A stretch of 64,000 bases of DNA from Salinispirillum sp049115955 (GTDB lineage Bacteria > Pseudomonadota > Gammaproteobacteria > Pseudomonadales > Natronospirillaceae). Position numbers and translations under genes: made by a program. Below, in pieces: positions 52,839-61,897 of this stretch. Where the stretch lies: positions 1-64,000 of the forward strand of contig JAGDZJ010000015.1 in assembly GCA_049115955.1 (NCBI GenBank), in the 5' to 3' direction. Below the pieces are notes generated by a model. The model worked only from the letters and a program-made list of their open reading frames with translations. It made no database searches and had not been told where the DNA came from. Every line of letters starts with the position of its first letter. Position 1 is the stretch's first letter.

Positions 52839-53324
52839 TTACAAAATCTGGTTCAAGGTGATGTGCGAGGCGTCTTGATGCGCCCGCTGTGCGCTGTCTT
52901 GACGCGCACGGACACGCTGAATATCACCACGGCTGACTAAATCGGCCAAAGTGATATCGGTGAGAAACTGATGGATTTGGCCACTCAGGTCTTCCCATAA
53001 GTGGTGCGTCAGACAGACTTCGCCACTCTGACATCCAACCTTGCCTTGGCAGCGTGTGGCGTCCATGGACTCACTCACGGCGTCCACCACCTGCGCCACC
53101 GAAATGGCGGCTGGGCCGCCAGCCAACTGATACCCGCCACCGGGGCCGCGCACACTGCGCACCAGTTCATGACGCCGCAACTTGGCAAAGAGTTGCTCCA
53201 GATAGGATAAGGAAATACCCTGTCGATCCGAGATGTCCGCTAGACTGATCGGGCCCTGCGTTTCATGCAGCGCGAGGTCCAACATGGCGGTGACCGCATA
53301 GCGACCCTTGGTGGTTAAGCGCAT
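52839..53324 (-). CDS. iscR: IscR, Fe-S cluster-sensing regulator
   Basis: Rrf2-type regulator that binds a [2Fe-2S] cluster and then represses isc-type promoters. The winged helix is MRLTTKGRYAVTAMLDLALH...SYLEQLFAKLRRHELVRSVR. Ligands C92, C98, C104 and H107 in RCQGKVGCQSGEVCLTHHLW match E. coli exactly. ATG at 53324 gives the family start. It heads the whole suf operon. A strong promoter with an overlapping IscR site lies 40-70 bp upstream, indicating autoregulation. Confidence 0.97.
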   Translation of the reverse strand: MRLTTKGRYAVTAMLDLALHETQGPISLADISDRQGISLSYLEQLFAKLRRHELVRSVRGPGGGYQLAGGPAAISVAQVVDAVSESMDATRCQGKVGCQSGEVCLTHHLWEDLSGQIHQFLTDITLADLVSRGDIQRVRARQDSAQRAHQDASHITLNQIL

Positions 53325-53362
53325 AGGAAAAACCAAACCGGTTATGATAAAAAGATGGCGGA

Positions 53363-53391
53363 ATTATGGAATATCCGAGTAAATTAGTCAA
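53363..53391 (-). promoter_or_regulatory. Sigma-70 promoter of the iscR-suf operon
   Basis: On the minus strand: -35 TTGACT (53391-53386), a 17-bp spacer, and -10 CATAAT (53368-53363). Each hexamer is one base from consensus. The start point would be near 53356, about 32 nt before iscR. Confidence 0.8.
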
Positions 53392-54979
53392 GTATTGGCG
53401 GGCCGCGTGGACGGGCCTGAATTATAGCCGTTTCCCTACCCTGAGGCCAGCGCCCTGGTCAGGCGTCGTTCTGTTGTTGCTCAGTCTGACGGCGGCCGCT
53501 TGCCCACCTGCCATCTGGCCTTACCAAGTTCAGGGTGCCACTGACCACAGCCCAATAGAAGGTCAGCGCGTTACGGTGCGCGGCACCGTTACCTACACTG
53601 ACCAGCAAGACACCCCACAGCGCAACAGTCTGCGCGGCTTCTTCATTCAAGGGCCACCGAGCTACCAGCCCAACAGTTCCGATGGTCTGTTTATCTATGC
53701 GCCAGGGCACTCCGTCAATCGCGGCGACGAGGTGGTGGTTGAAGGCGACGTGCTTGAATTCCACGGCTTGACCGAGCTCACACGAGTGCGTCAAGTACAA
53801 CGCTGTGGCCGCCAAGCCCTACCTCAGCCGGTGACTTTGGGAGAACCCGCGGAGCGCTATGAAGGCATGCGCGTGCAGCTGCCCGCAAGCCAGATCATCG
53901 ACAATTATCGTCTGTTTCCGTTTGGTGAAATCGTGGTCAGCGACGGCACACTCCAATGGACACTTGAAGACGGCAGTAATGATCGCAACCTCAACTATGT
54001 GCCTTGGGGTATGGTGCAAGACCCAGCATTGCTGGCTAATGGACGCCGCCTAGCACCGCTGACGGGCGTACTGACTTGGCGCTGGAATACCTGGGTTATT
54101 TTGCCCGACAACCCTCCAGCTCCGACGGATACGCCAAACTGGCGGCAACCATCGCCGCCCGATAGTGCCCTGAGAATCGTCAGTTGGAATGTCGAAAATT
54201 TGTTCAATGGTGGCCCGGACGGCTTCCGCCAATCGCGCGGCGCACGCACCCAAAGCGAGTGGCTGAACCAACGGCGCAAAATCGCCACCAACATTGCTCA
54301 ATTGCAGGGCGACCTCTACGCCCTGCAAGAACTGGAACACGATAGCGGACAACCACCCGCTGTGCTGCCCGAGCTCGAAGAGAAGTTGGCAACCGCGCAT
54401 GGGCTTACACTCCGCGCCATTGTGCCACCGGTACAGTCTGGTGATGATGCCATCACACAGGCGTTTCTGTTCAACCCTGAGCGCCTACAACCGCAAGGCA
54501 ACTTGATGCTGGTTCCCACCGCGCCACGGCCCAGCTTAGCGCAGGTATTCGAAGACTACCACGGACGTACCTTTGGGGTTATTAACGTGCACCTCAAATC
54601 ACGCGCTCGTTGTGCCGATATTTGTGCGGAAGAGCGTGCTCATGCCCTGAGTGCTATACTGCACTGGCAAGCGCAGCAACCCGACGTGCCTTGGTTTATG
54701 GTCGGTGATTTCAACACCCTGACGCACGAGAATTCGTTTTGGGCGCCACTGGCACAGCAAGGCTGGACGCGCGCGGATGTCAACACGCCGACTTATTGGT
54801 TTCGCGGCCAACCACAGCAGCTGGATCATATTTGGATGAAGGGTGTTAACCCCGTACCGAGCACACGAGTAATCGCCGGCCATGCCGAAATGCCGCCGAT
54901 CCCTCTTGGCCATCCACTTTACGACGCTGAAAAACCATGGGGAGCATCCGACCATAATCCACTGGTAGTCGACTGGTAA
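53366..54979 (+). CDS. Exported endonuclease/exonuclease/phosphatase-family nuclease
   Basis: A 537-aa extracellular DNase-like protein (ExeM/NucH style). A hydrophobic segment (WSGVVLLLLSLTAAACPPA, a possible lipobox ending in Cys) follows a long 31-residue N-terminus. An OB-fold-like part comes next (VTVRGTVTYTD...VNRGDEVVVEGDVLEFHG). The catalytic domain has RIVSWNVENLF, ALQELEHDSG, INVHLKSRARC, GDFNTLTHEN and SDHNPLVVDW, the full Mg2+/His set. The only ATG, 53366, lies inside the iscR promoter and IscR site; the true start may be a later TTG or CTG, but none has a good ribosome site. Confidence 0.82.
   Translation: MEYPSKLVKYWRAAWTGLNYSRFPTLRPAPWSGVVLLLLSLTAAACPPAIWPYQVQGATDHSPIEGQRVTVRGTVTYTDQQDTPQRNSLRGFFIQGPPSYQPNSSDGLFIYAPGHSVNRGDEVVVEGDVLEFHGLTELTRVRQVQRCGRQALPQPVTLGEPAERYEGMRVQLPASQIIDNYRLFPFGEIVVSDGTLQWTLEDGSNDRNLNYVPWGMVQDPALLANGRRLAPLTGVLTWRWNTWVILPDNPPAPTDTPNWRQPSPPDSALRIVSWNVENLFNGGPDGFRQSRGARTQSEWLNQRRKIATNIAQLQGDLYALQELEHDSGQPPAVLPELEEKLATAHGLTLRAIVPPVQSGDDAITQAFLFNPERLQPQGNLMLVPTAPRPSLAQVFEDYHGRTFGVINVHLKSRARCADICAEERAHALSAILHWQAQQPDVPWFMVGDFNTLTHENSFWAPLAQQGWTRADVNTPTYWFRGQPQQLDHIWMKGVNPVPSTRVIAGHAEMPPIPLGHPLYDAEKPWGASDHNPLVVDW
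53371..53395. promoter_or_regulatory. Type 1 IscR operator
   Basis: Positions 53371-53395 match 23 of 25 positions of the E. coli type 1 IscR site (ATASYYGACTRWWWYAGTCRRSTAT). The half sites are ATATCCGAGT and TAGTCAAGTAT; the mismatches are at positions 4 and 9. It covers the -35 and spacer of the iscR promoter, as expected for repression by [2Fe-2S]-IscR. Confidence 0.85.
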
Positions 54980-55092
54980 TTGACGTAGAACAAGACATCC
55001 AAAGCAAAAAGGCGAATTGTGTTGGCGTAACCAAAACACTCTTCTATCCTACTCATTCATAAGAATTTTACCGTTTGGAGTCCGAGCACCCC

Positions 55093-56382
55093 ATGGCCGA
55101 TAAAGACCACTCGATCATGTTCCCTGTAGACAAGCTGATGCCAGGGCTATATGTCGATATCGGACTACCTTGGACTGATCACCCGTTTCTGTTTAAGCGT
55201 TTTAAAATCAAAACGCAGCAAGAGGTGAATATCATCCAAGGGCTCGGCCTGAAAGAAATTAAGGTATTCCCGGAGCGCAGCGAGGGCCTGATCCAGAAAG
55301 CCGACGCGGAAGCCAGTCAGGTCGTCAGTACGGAGCCGGCCAGCCCCGAAGCGACAAGCGCATCAGACCATGACAAAATGTGGGCGCAGAAACAACAGCG
55401 CATTGATGAAGCCGCCCAGTTCCGAAATCGTCGCCTAAAGATCGACCGCGAATACCAAGAAACCATTAAGCGCGTGAAGAACCTCACGCGCGACCTCAAA
55501 TCGGCACCGGCTAACGCCATCCGTGACGCTGGCGAATTGATCGAAACGCTGACTGAAGCCTTTGGTGACGACGGCGACGTATTGATGAACCTCGTGTCAC
55601 TGTCCGACACTGAATTTTCCATCTACCACCACGCCCTGAACGTCACCGTGCTGGCACTGACGTTAGGCGCAGCGCGTGGCATTGAAGGTGAAGACCTGAA
55701 AGAGCTGGGCATCGGCGCCATGCTGCATGACATTGGAAAGATTCTTGTTCCGGCGCAAATACTGACCAAAGACGGCGACCTAAACCCCAGCGAGCAGGCC
55801 ATACTGGACAGCCACCCTGCCTTGGGGGCAAAGATGGCTGGACGTGTTGGCAAACTGAACGATGCGGTGATTGAAATTATTGAAAATCATCACGAAATGC
55901 TCGACGGTTCCGGCCACCCGCGTCAACTGCGTGCACCTGACATCAGCAATGCAGCACAGACCGTCGCCGTCGCCAATGTGTATGACAACCTGTGCAACCC
56001 CGAGAATCCAAACAAAGCGGTAACACCCAAACAGGCGGTCGCTACACTTTATGCCAAATATCGTGGTCGTATGGACGAAACGCTGATCGGCCGTTTCATT
56101 CAAACCATGGGCGTATACCCGCCGGGCACAGTCGTCATGCTATCAGACGACAGCATCGGCTTGGTGATCGCCGTGGACTCTAAGGCACTGCTCAAGCCGC
56201 AGGTGCTGCTCTACAACCCCGACATTCCCAAACAAGAAGCCTTAATGATCGACCTCAGCACACGTGACGATCTAAGCATCGTAGATGTACTGAAGCCCAC
56301 CGAATACCCCAAGCGCATCTATGACTATTTGGGCATTCATGAGCGCATCGGCTACTTCAACGAGCGTAGCCTGAAAACCTAA
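55093..56382 (+). CDS. DUF3391 / HD-GYP domain protein
   Basis: Probable c-di-GMP phosphodiesterase. The N-terminal DUF3391 domain is VDKLMPGLYVDIGLPWTDHP...KEIKVFPERSEG. A coiled-coil linker follows (about 90-140). The HD-GYP domain shows GAMLHDIGKILVPAQILTKD, ENHHEMLDGSGHPRQLRAPD and VANVYDNLCNP. The GYP triplet reads GHP. The C-terminal ~90 residues form a beta-rich cap (YPPGTVVMLSDDSIGLVIAV). ATG at 55093 is preferred to a TTG six codons upstream. Length 429 aa; no membrane segment. Confidence 0.85.
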   Translation: MADKDHSIMFPVDKLMPGLYVDIGLPWTDHPFLFKRFKIKTQQEVNIIQGLGLKEIKVFPERSEGLIQKADAEASQVVSTEPASPEATSASDHDKMWAQKQQRIDEAAQFRNRRLKIDREYQETIKRVKNLTRDLKSAPANAIRDAGELIETLTEAFGDDGDVLMNLVSLSDTEFSIYHHALNVTVLALTLGAARGIEGEDLKELGIGAMLHDIGKILVPAQILTKDGDLNPSEQAILDSHPALGAKMAGRVGKLNDAVIEIIENHHEMLDGSGHPRQLRAPDISNAAQTVAVANVYDNLCNPENPNKAVTPKQAVATLYAKYRGRMDETLIGRFIQTMGVYPPGTVVMLSDDSIGLVIAVDSKALLKPQVLLYNPDIPKQEALMIDLSTRDDLSIVDVLKPTEYPKRIYDYLGIHERIGYFNERSLKT

Positions 56383-56394
56383 AGAAACGCTAAA

Positions 56395-57285
56395 TCACCA
56401 CAGAATGTGGCCGGTTGCCCGCTTATCCCGTTGCGCAATCTGCGTACGGTAGTCAGTAGGCGTCATACCCTTCACCGCTAAAAAACGCCGATTGAAATTA
56501 GACAGATTGGTAAAGCCTACGTCATAGCAGATTTGTGTGATGGGACGGTCGGTGTTCTCCAAATACTCACACGCCTTACCAACGCGCAGGCTGAGCAAAA
56601 ACTCTTTAAAGCCGTGCCCCGTTGCGCGCTGAAAGAACCGCGAGAACGCCACTGGACTGAGGTGAATCTGCGCTGCGACCTCCTCCAACGTCAGCGGCCC
56701 TGTGAATCGTTCCGTGATGTAATTCACTACGCGATTCACACGATCCAGCGTCTGGGCGTCGTGCGCCTGATCATACAACCGAGAAGATAAGCGCACGTAA
56801 GCACCCGACGAAGCAAGCTGTTCCATGATGCGCAGAAACGCTGTAAAACGCCGCAACCCTTTGCTGTCCGCTACTTCTTTAAACAGCGGCCTTACGCATT
56901 CACTGGCATAAGGCGTGAATTGGATACCGTACCAAGCGTCTGCCAACATGCGCTCCATGGCCCGCCCTTCGGGTACCAAGTCCATCAATGCCTGCATGAA
57001 TTCATCGGTGAAGTTGATGACCTGATCACGCGTACCCTCCGTGATGTCCGTCTGTGATATCCAGTTGTGCGGCAAGTTAGGCCCCGTCAGGATCAAACAA
57101 CCCGGCGCAAAGGTACCCACATAGTCACCAACAAAGGACTTTCCCTTGCTGCTGATCAACAAATGCAGCTCATACTCTTCATGGTAGTGCCAGCGAATCA
57201 GGTCACTGTAAGCGTTGTGTTCACGATACTGAAAGCTGGCGTCTTGCGCTTCTATCAGTTCATAACCCGGCCGTGTAACGGTCAT
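56395..57285 (-). CDS. AraC-family regulator, MtlR-like
   Basis: A 296-aa regulator. The N-terminal cupin-type sensor domain (YREHNAYSDLIRWHYHEEYE, GDYVGTFAPGCLILTGPNLP) is followed by two helix-turn-helix units (LTLEEVAAQIHLSPVAFSRF; ITQICYDVGFTNLSNFNRRF). This layout and its place beside polyol uptake genes match the Pseudomonas mannitol regulator MtlR, by inference. ATG at 57285 has AAGGGGG upstream. Probably activates the operon at 59.5-64 kb. Confidence 0.85.
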   Translation of the reverse strand: MTVTRPGYELIEAQDASFQYREHNAYSDLIRWHYHEEYELHLLISSKGKSFVGDYVGTFAPGCLILTGPNLPHNWISQTDITEGTRDQVINFTDEFMQALMDLVPEGRAMERMLADAWYGIQFTPYASECVRPLFKEVADSKGLRRFTAFLRIMEQLASSGAYVRLSSRLYDQAHDAQTLDRVNRVVNYITERFTGPLTLEEVAAQIHLSPVAFSRFFQRATGHGFKEFLLSLRVGKACEYLENTDRPITQICYDVGFTNLSNFNRRFLAVKGMTPTDYRTQIAQRDKRATGHILW

Positions 57286-57375
57286 AGTTGTGCCCCCTTT
57301 TTGGGATAGACGGCTCATTCTAGCTCTATCACGAGCACCACTGGCGGCCTCACAGAACGGAGGGATGAGCCGCCA

Positions 57376-59445
57376 TCATGCATCAATCGCCGAGATCTGA
57401 AAACGCCCGACTAAGGTTTCCACTTCCAGCGCTAACTGACTCGCCGCTTTGTTTGCCTCTGTCGCTTGCTCAGCACTGGCCTGATTGTCCCGTGCGATAT
57501 CCGCCACGCGCGTCAATCGCTTACTGATATCATCCGCCGTTGTCCCTTGCTCGGTCGCCGTTACGTTAATCTGTCGACTGATGTCCTGAATGTGTTCCAT
57601 TCGGTCGCGGAAAGCTTTTATCGCTTCGTTCGCCGATGCAGATACTGCATGCGTGTCGGTTACTCCGGCGCGACTCGACTGCATCGTGGTTGCCAGTTCC
57701 TGATGCCCCTGCAGCAGGCCGTCAATGGTCTCACGTATTTCGCGCGTAGAGGCTTGCGTTCGACTGGCCAACGTACGCACCTCGTCAGCAACGACAGCAA
57801 AGCCACGTCCGTGCTCGCCCGCACGGGCCGCTTCTATGGCCGCATTCAGGGCCAATAAATTCGTCTGTTCAGCAATGCTCCCGATGACATCTGACATCGA
57901 CTCGATGCTGCTCATGCGCTCGGCCAACTGCTCAGTGAAGGCCACTGCGCCAACCATTTGCTCGCGCAATTCGGTTAACGCGGTCAGATTGTGGTCGATG
58001 GTCGAGACCGTTTTGGTGATTTCTACCATAGCTGTTTCCGCCTGCTCCATGCCCATTTCTGTCGCACGGGCTACTTCACTGACGGTGGAAGCCATTTCCT
58101 GCATGGAGGTTGAAATCATATCCGTTTCCTGGCTTTGCGCCGCAGCTTGGTCGCGCGCGCTAGCCGCCATTTCATGGCTGGACCGGGACGTTTTTTGCAG
58201 CTCATCGGATTTCAAGCGGATGGTTTGAATGGTTTCCAGAAGAGATTGCCGTACCTGTTCTACGGAATGCGAGAGATCACCCATTTCATCCGTACTGTGT
58301 TCTTCCAGTCGCTGCGAAAGATCGCCCGCCGCCAGCGCTTTGAGCGCATAACGCACACGAGACATAGGGCCACGGATGCTGCGAATGATCAACCAAGACA
58401 CGAGCAAGCTCAGCAGCGCCGACACACCGAGCGATAGCGCCGAAAGCACGCGCGTAAGGCGTAAATTATCTGACACCTGGACATTTGTTTGCTCGGCAAA
58501 CTGAGAAGCGAAGCCATTCAAGGCCGCCAAAGCCGACTTAGCGTCTTCTAACCCAAGGTTCAGTGTTGCCAACCCATCTTCATAACGCCCTGTTACAGAG
58601 ATCAGTTCCCGCCGATTGGTTAACAGACCGGGCCCCTGTTCTTCCGTTCCTTGCGTCAGCACAATCAAACCCTGAGTGATGCCGTCTACGGTTTGCACAA
58701 GCTCGCGCGTACTCGGGTTAGCAGCAACAAGGCTCGTAAAAGCGAAAAACTGCCCGTTGTGATTGTTGATCCATTGTTCGAATTCCTGTTCATGGACATC
58801 CAATGCACTGTGAGTATCCGCAATGTCTATGTTCTTGATGATCATCAAACCGCGCAGGAAGGACGAGTAAAACTCGAGCGCAATGATGATGGATTCGTCA
58901 TCGGCTAATGACCACACCAAGTCGGAAAACAAGGTAACCACCTGCTGTTCCAAATCGGCAATATCGACCCGCTGCGCGCGCAACAAGTCACTGGCTTGCA
59001 AGCTCTCACCGTGCTCTGTCATGAGCACGGCCATCTGGCTTGTCATATGGTCGACCAAGGACAAAAACAGGGTCACATCGGCCTCTTGGTCTGCGGTATC
59101 AGACAAGTTAGCCAGATATCGCAGCACCGCATCCGACTGTGCTTGGATAGTCACTAAGCTGTGCTGCATATCCGCTGCGTGCCGGTCCATTTGAGTCTGA
59201 TCCGTCGTGCCCTGATGCAACTGAAACTGCTCGCTCAACTGACTCAACTGCAAGTCCAACGCACTGTTAGCAAGTACAATGGGGTTTGCACTGCCTGTGA
59301 GCTGATTCACACTGCCAATGGTGTTGGTTGAGGCGATCATCGTGACCGTGCTCGACAACGCCATGAGCAACACCAACAGAGCAAAGCCCGAGGCAATTTT
59401 CAGTAAGATGGTAAAGCGTACCCGTTTAAACTTTAACTGTTTCAT
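57376..59445 (-). CDS. Methyl-accepting chemotaxis protein
   Basis: A 689-aa chemoreceptor. Membrane helix 1 is at about 12-36 and helix 2 at 331-354, around a ~295-residue periplasmic helical sensor. HAMP follows (RSIRGPMSRVRYALKALAAG). The signalling tip is EQTNLLALNAAIEAARAGEH followed by GRGFAVVADEVRTLASRTQ. The C-terminus ends VGRFQISAIDA, without a CheR-docking pentapeptide. It sits between the AraC regulator and the polyol dehydrogenase; a role in polyol taxis is inferred from context only. Confidence 0.92.
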   Translation of the reverse strand: MKQLKFKRVRFTILLKIASGFALLVLLMALSSTVTMIASTNTIGSVNQLTGSANPIVLANSALDLQLSQLSEQFQLHQGTTDQTQMDRHAADMQHSLVTIQAQSDAVLRYLANLSDTADQEADVTLFLSLVDHMTSQMAVLMTEHGESLQASDLLRAQRVDIADLEQQVVTLFSDLVWSLADDESIIIALEFYSSFLRGLMIIKNIDIADTHSALDVHEQEFEQWINNHNGQFFAFTSLVAANPSTRELVQTVDGITQGLIVLTQGTEEQGPGLLTNRRELISVTGRYEDGLATLNLGLEDAKSALAALNGFASQFAEQTNVQVSDNLRLTRVLSALSLGVSALLSLLVSWLIIRSIRGPMSRVRYALKALAAGDLSQRLEEHSTDEMGDLSHSVEQVRQSLLETIQTIRLKSDELQKTSRSSHEMAASARDQAAAQSQETDMISTSMQEMASTVSEVARATEMGMEQAETAMVEITKTVSTIDHNLTALTELREQMVGAVAFTEQLAERMSSIESMSDVIGSIAEQTNLLALNAAIEAARAGEHGRGFAVVADEVRTLASRTQASTREIRETIDGLLQGHQELATTMQSSRAGVTDTHAVSASANEAIKAFRDRMEHIQDISRQINVTATEQGTTADDISKRLTRVADIARDNQASAEQATEANKAASQLALEVETLVGRFQISAIDA

Positions 59446-59527
59446 ACCGCTTACCTTTAACGCTTAACCGAGGTACCACCCTAGCAATCCTCAACACAGT
59501 CACACGGGCAACAACAAGGCAAAGTCA

Positions 59528-60988
59528 CTATAAACTGTCGAGAACACTGCGCACGCCGTTTGCCTTGATAGCTTGGTACAGCGCCTCTGCCTGCTGAATA
59601 AACTCGTTAACAGCCGCGCCTTGGTCATCACCAAAGAAGCTGTCCAGGCGCAGCAAAGCCGTTACGTTTTCGCTGTACGCTTGCCGATCCTGCTCTGATA
59701 AGCGCGGCTCGTTCACTCGAATGAGTTGACCACGATCATTGATGCCATTGAGATGACGCGCGTAACAGGCAAAGGCCAAGGCAATCAGCGGAGAAATGCG
59801 CCCGCGTGACATGCCATCACGCAGAATCGGCATCAAGTAGTTTTTCAGCTTATTAAACCCGTCCGAACACACCCGCTCGACACTGTCTCCTATCGCTGGA
59901 TTGCTAAACCGCTGCAGAATCAGTTCCTTATAGTCATCAATCTTCTGATCTGAAAAACCTGCAATGGCCGGGTGCGCATCATGATCCATCAGCTCTCGCG
60001 CCAAGCGACGAATGGAGGAATCTTCCAATGTTTCGTGAATAAAGGTCATGCCATCCAGGTAACCCAGCAACGAAATCATGATATGGGTGCCATTAAGAAT
60101 GCGCAGTTTCAGTTGCTCGTAGCGTTCAACATCCGACGTGAATTCAACCCCGACATCCTCTAACGCGGGTCGCCCGGCAATGAAATTGTCTTCCACCACC
60201 CACTGCCCAAAGGGCTCTCCAAGCACGGGACAATGATCGACCACACCGGCTAATTCGAGTACCGTCTGGCGTAAAGCCAATGTGGGGGTCGGGGTGATGC
60301 GGTCTACCATGGAATTCGGAAAGCTGACGTTTTGCTGCATCCACGCCAACAACGGTTGGTCATCTTGCAGTGTGATAAAGGCGGTCAACGCGCGCTCCAA
60401 TACCCGCCCGTTACCGGGTACGTTGTCACACGACAACAAGGTGACGGGGCCGGCACCGATTTCCATGCGACGTCGCAGCACCCGCGCCAGATAACCATGA
60501 ATGGTGCATGGCGCCGCTCCCGGTTGCAGCTCGCGCTGCACCAACGCATGATTCTCCATGAACTGGTCGGTTTCAAAGTCGTATAAATAACCGCCTTCGG
60601 TAATGGTCATGCTGATGATGCGGATAGCAGAATCGGCCATTGCAGCAATGGCAGCAGCGCTGTCTTCTGCGGCGCACAGCGTCTTTTTAATGGCACCTAT
60701 CGGCAGCAGTGTTTTTTGGGTTTGATCGACCAACAGCAAATTGTACAAGCCATCTTGCGCATTAAGTTGCTGCAAGAACTCGGCATCACCGGGCAATAAA
60801 CCAATACCCAAAATACCCCAATTCAAATCATCATGTGTGCGATTGTATTGTTCTAAATAAAGCGCTTGGTGAGCGCGATGAAAGGCACCCACGCCGATAT
60901 GCGCTATGCCCAACCGCATATTGGTGCGATCATACAAAGCATCTTCTTTAATTAGATATTCCTTATAATAGGAAGTCAGCGTTGTCAT
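59528..60988 (-). CDS. Mannitol 2-dehydrogenase-family polyol dehydrogenase
   Basis: Long-chain NAD-dependent polyol dehydrogenase (mannitol 2-dehydrogenase / fructuronate reductase / arabitinol group). The nucleotide-binding start is GIAHIGVGAFHRAHQALYLE, and the catalytic lysine lies in EQLKLRILNGTHIMISLLGY. SCDNVPGNGRVL is also typical. Length 486 aa fits mannitol 2-dehydrogenase (about 490). Next to sorbitol/mannitol-type ABC transporter genes, mannitol, sorbitol or arabitol oxidation to a ketose is most likely. Confidence 0.88.
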   Translation of the reverse strand: MTTLTSYYKEYLIKEDALYDRTNMRLGIAHIGVGAFHRAHQALYLEQYNRTHDDLNWGILGIGLLPGDAEFLQQLNAQDGLYNLLLVDQTQKTLLPIGAIKKTLCAAEDSAAAIAAMADSAIRIISMTITEGGYLYDFETDQFMENHALVQRELQPGAAPCTIHGYLARVLRRRMEIGAGPVTLLSCDNVPGNGRVLERALTAFITLQDDQPLLAWMQQNVSFPNSMVDRITPTPTLALRQTVLELAGVVDHCPVLGEPFGQWVVEDNFIAGRPALEDVGVEFTSDVERYEQLKLRILNGTHIMISLLGYLDGMTFIHETLEDSSIRRLARELMDHDAHPAIAGFSDQKIDDYKELILQRFSNPAIGDSVERVCSDGFNKLKNYLMPILRDGMSRGRISPLIALAFACYARHLNGINDRGQLIRVNEPRLSEQDRQAYSENVTALLRLDSFFGDDQGAAVNEFIQQAEALYQAIKANGVRSVLDSL

Positions 60989-61012
60989 AACGGGATCCTG
61001 TCTGTTTTTGAG

Positions 61013-61029
61013 AAGGGCCTTAGGCCCTT
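61013..61029. other. Intercistronic hairpin between permease and dehydrogenase genes
   Basis: AAGGGCC (61013-61019) and GGCCCTT (61023-61029) with a 3-nt loop. The T run is on the plus-strand side only, so for the minus-strand operon it looks like an mRNA-stability or processing hairpin rather than a terminator. Confidence 0.5.
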
Positions 61030-61056
61030 TTTAAATAGAGTGCGATGAGTGCAACG

Positions 61057-61887
61057 CTATTTCACGGCACCGAAAGTCAGGCCTCGCACCAACTGTTTCA
61101 TGCTCAGCCAGCCGAAGATCACAATGGGAGCTACTGCCAACGTTGAAGCCGCCGACAACTTGGCCCAGAACAAACCTTCCGGTTTGGAATAGGAGGCAAT
61201 AAATGCGGTCAGTGGCGCAGCTTTGGACGCGGTAAGATTCAGTGACCAGAAGGCTTCATTCCAGCTCAGGATCAGCGCCAGCAGGAAGCTTGAAGCCAGC
61301 CCACCCATGCTGATCGGAATAATCACACTCATGATTTCCTGACGCGGGCTGGCCCCATCCATACGGCTGGCTTCCAGAATCTCAACCGGGATTTCCTTAA
61401 AATAGGTGTAGATCATCCAGATCATAATCGGCAGATTCATCATGGTGAATATGATGATGAGACCCAACCGCGTATCTAGTAGCGCTGTATCACGAAACAG
61501 CAGATAAATGGGTATCAACACACCAACAGGTGGCAACATCTTGGTGGACAGCATCCACAGCAAGGTACCCTTGGTACGTTTCGACGGGTAAAACGCCATG
61601 GCATAGGCGGCGGGTACGGCAAGCAACATGCCGATGACCGACGAACCCACGCTGATGACGACGGAGTTCAACGCAAAACGTGTGTAGCCCGTGCGCTCGA
61701 AAATCAGTTGATAGTTCTCCAGCGTCGGAGTGAAGAACAACTTCGGTGGTAATGAAATTGCCTCAAACTCGGTTTTGAAGGACGTCAACACCATCCAGAA
61801 AATCGGGAAGAAGATCAGCAGCGCCACCAGCCAGCAAATGATCGTCGCACCCAGCATTTTGAGCTGATTAGAAGTGTGTAAATTCAT
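61057..61887 (-). CDS. mtlG: Polyol ABC transporter permease MtlG-like
   Basis: Inner-membrane permease of a carbohydrate ABC transporter, MalG type. Six membrane segments; the ATPase-docking EAA loop is EILEASRMDGASPRQEIMSV. FPIFWMVLTSFKTEFEAISL and the terminal KQLVRGLTFGAVK are typical of sorbitol/mannitol permeases. Length 276 aa. It follows mtlF by 10 bp. No ATPase gene follows in this window. Confidence 0.88.
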   Translation of the reverse strand: MNLHTSNQLKMLGATIICWLVALLIFFPIFWMVLTSFKTEFEAISLPPKLFFTPTLENYQLIFERTGYTRFALNSVVISVGSSVIGMLLAVPAAYAMAFYPSKRTKGTLLWMLSTKMLPPVGVLIPIYLLFRDTALLDTRLGLIIIFTMMNLPIMIWMIYTYFKEIPVEILEASRMDGASPRQEIMSVIIPISMGGLASSFLLALILSWNEAFWSLNLTASKAAPLTAFIASYSKPEGLFWAKLSAASTLAVAPIVIFGWLSMKQLVRGLTFGAVK

Positions 61888-61897
61888 GTCCGTACCC

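Noticed and set aside
57311..57372. CGGCTCAT/ATGAGCCG inverted repeat between the AraC and chemoreceptor genes
   Set aside because: The 46-nt loop is long and the arms are short. It could pair by chance, and no link to AraC operators could be supported.
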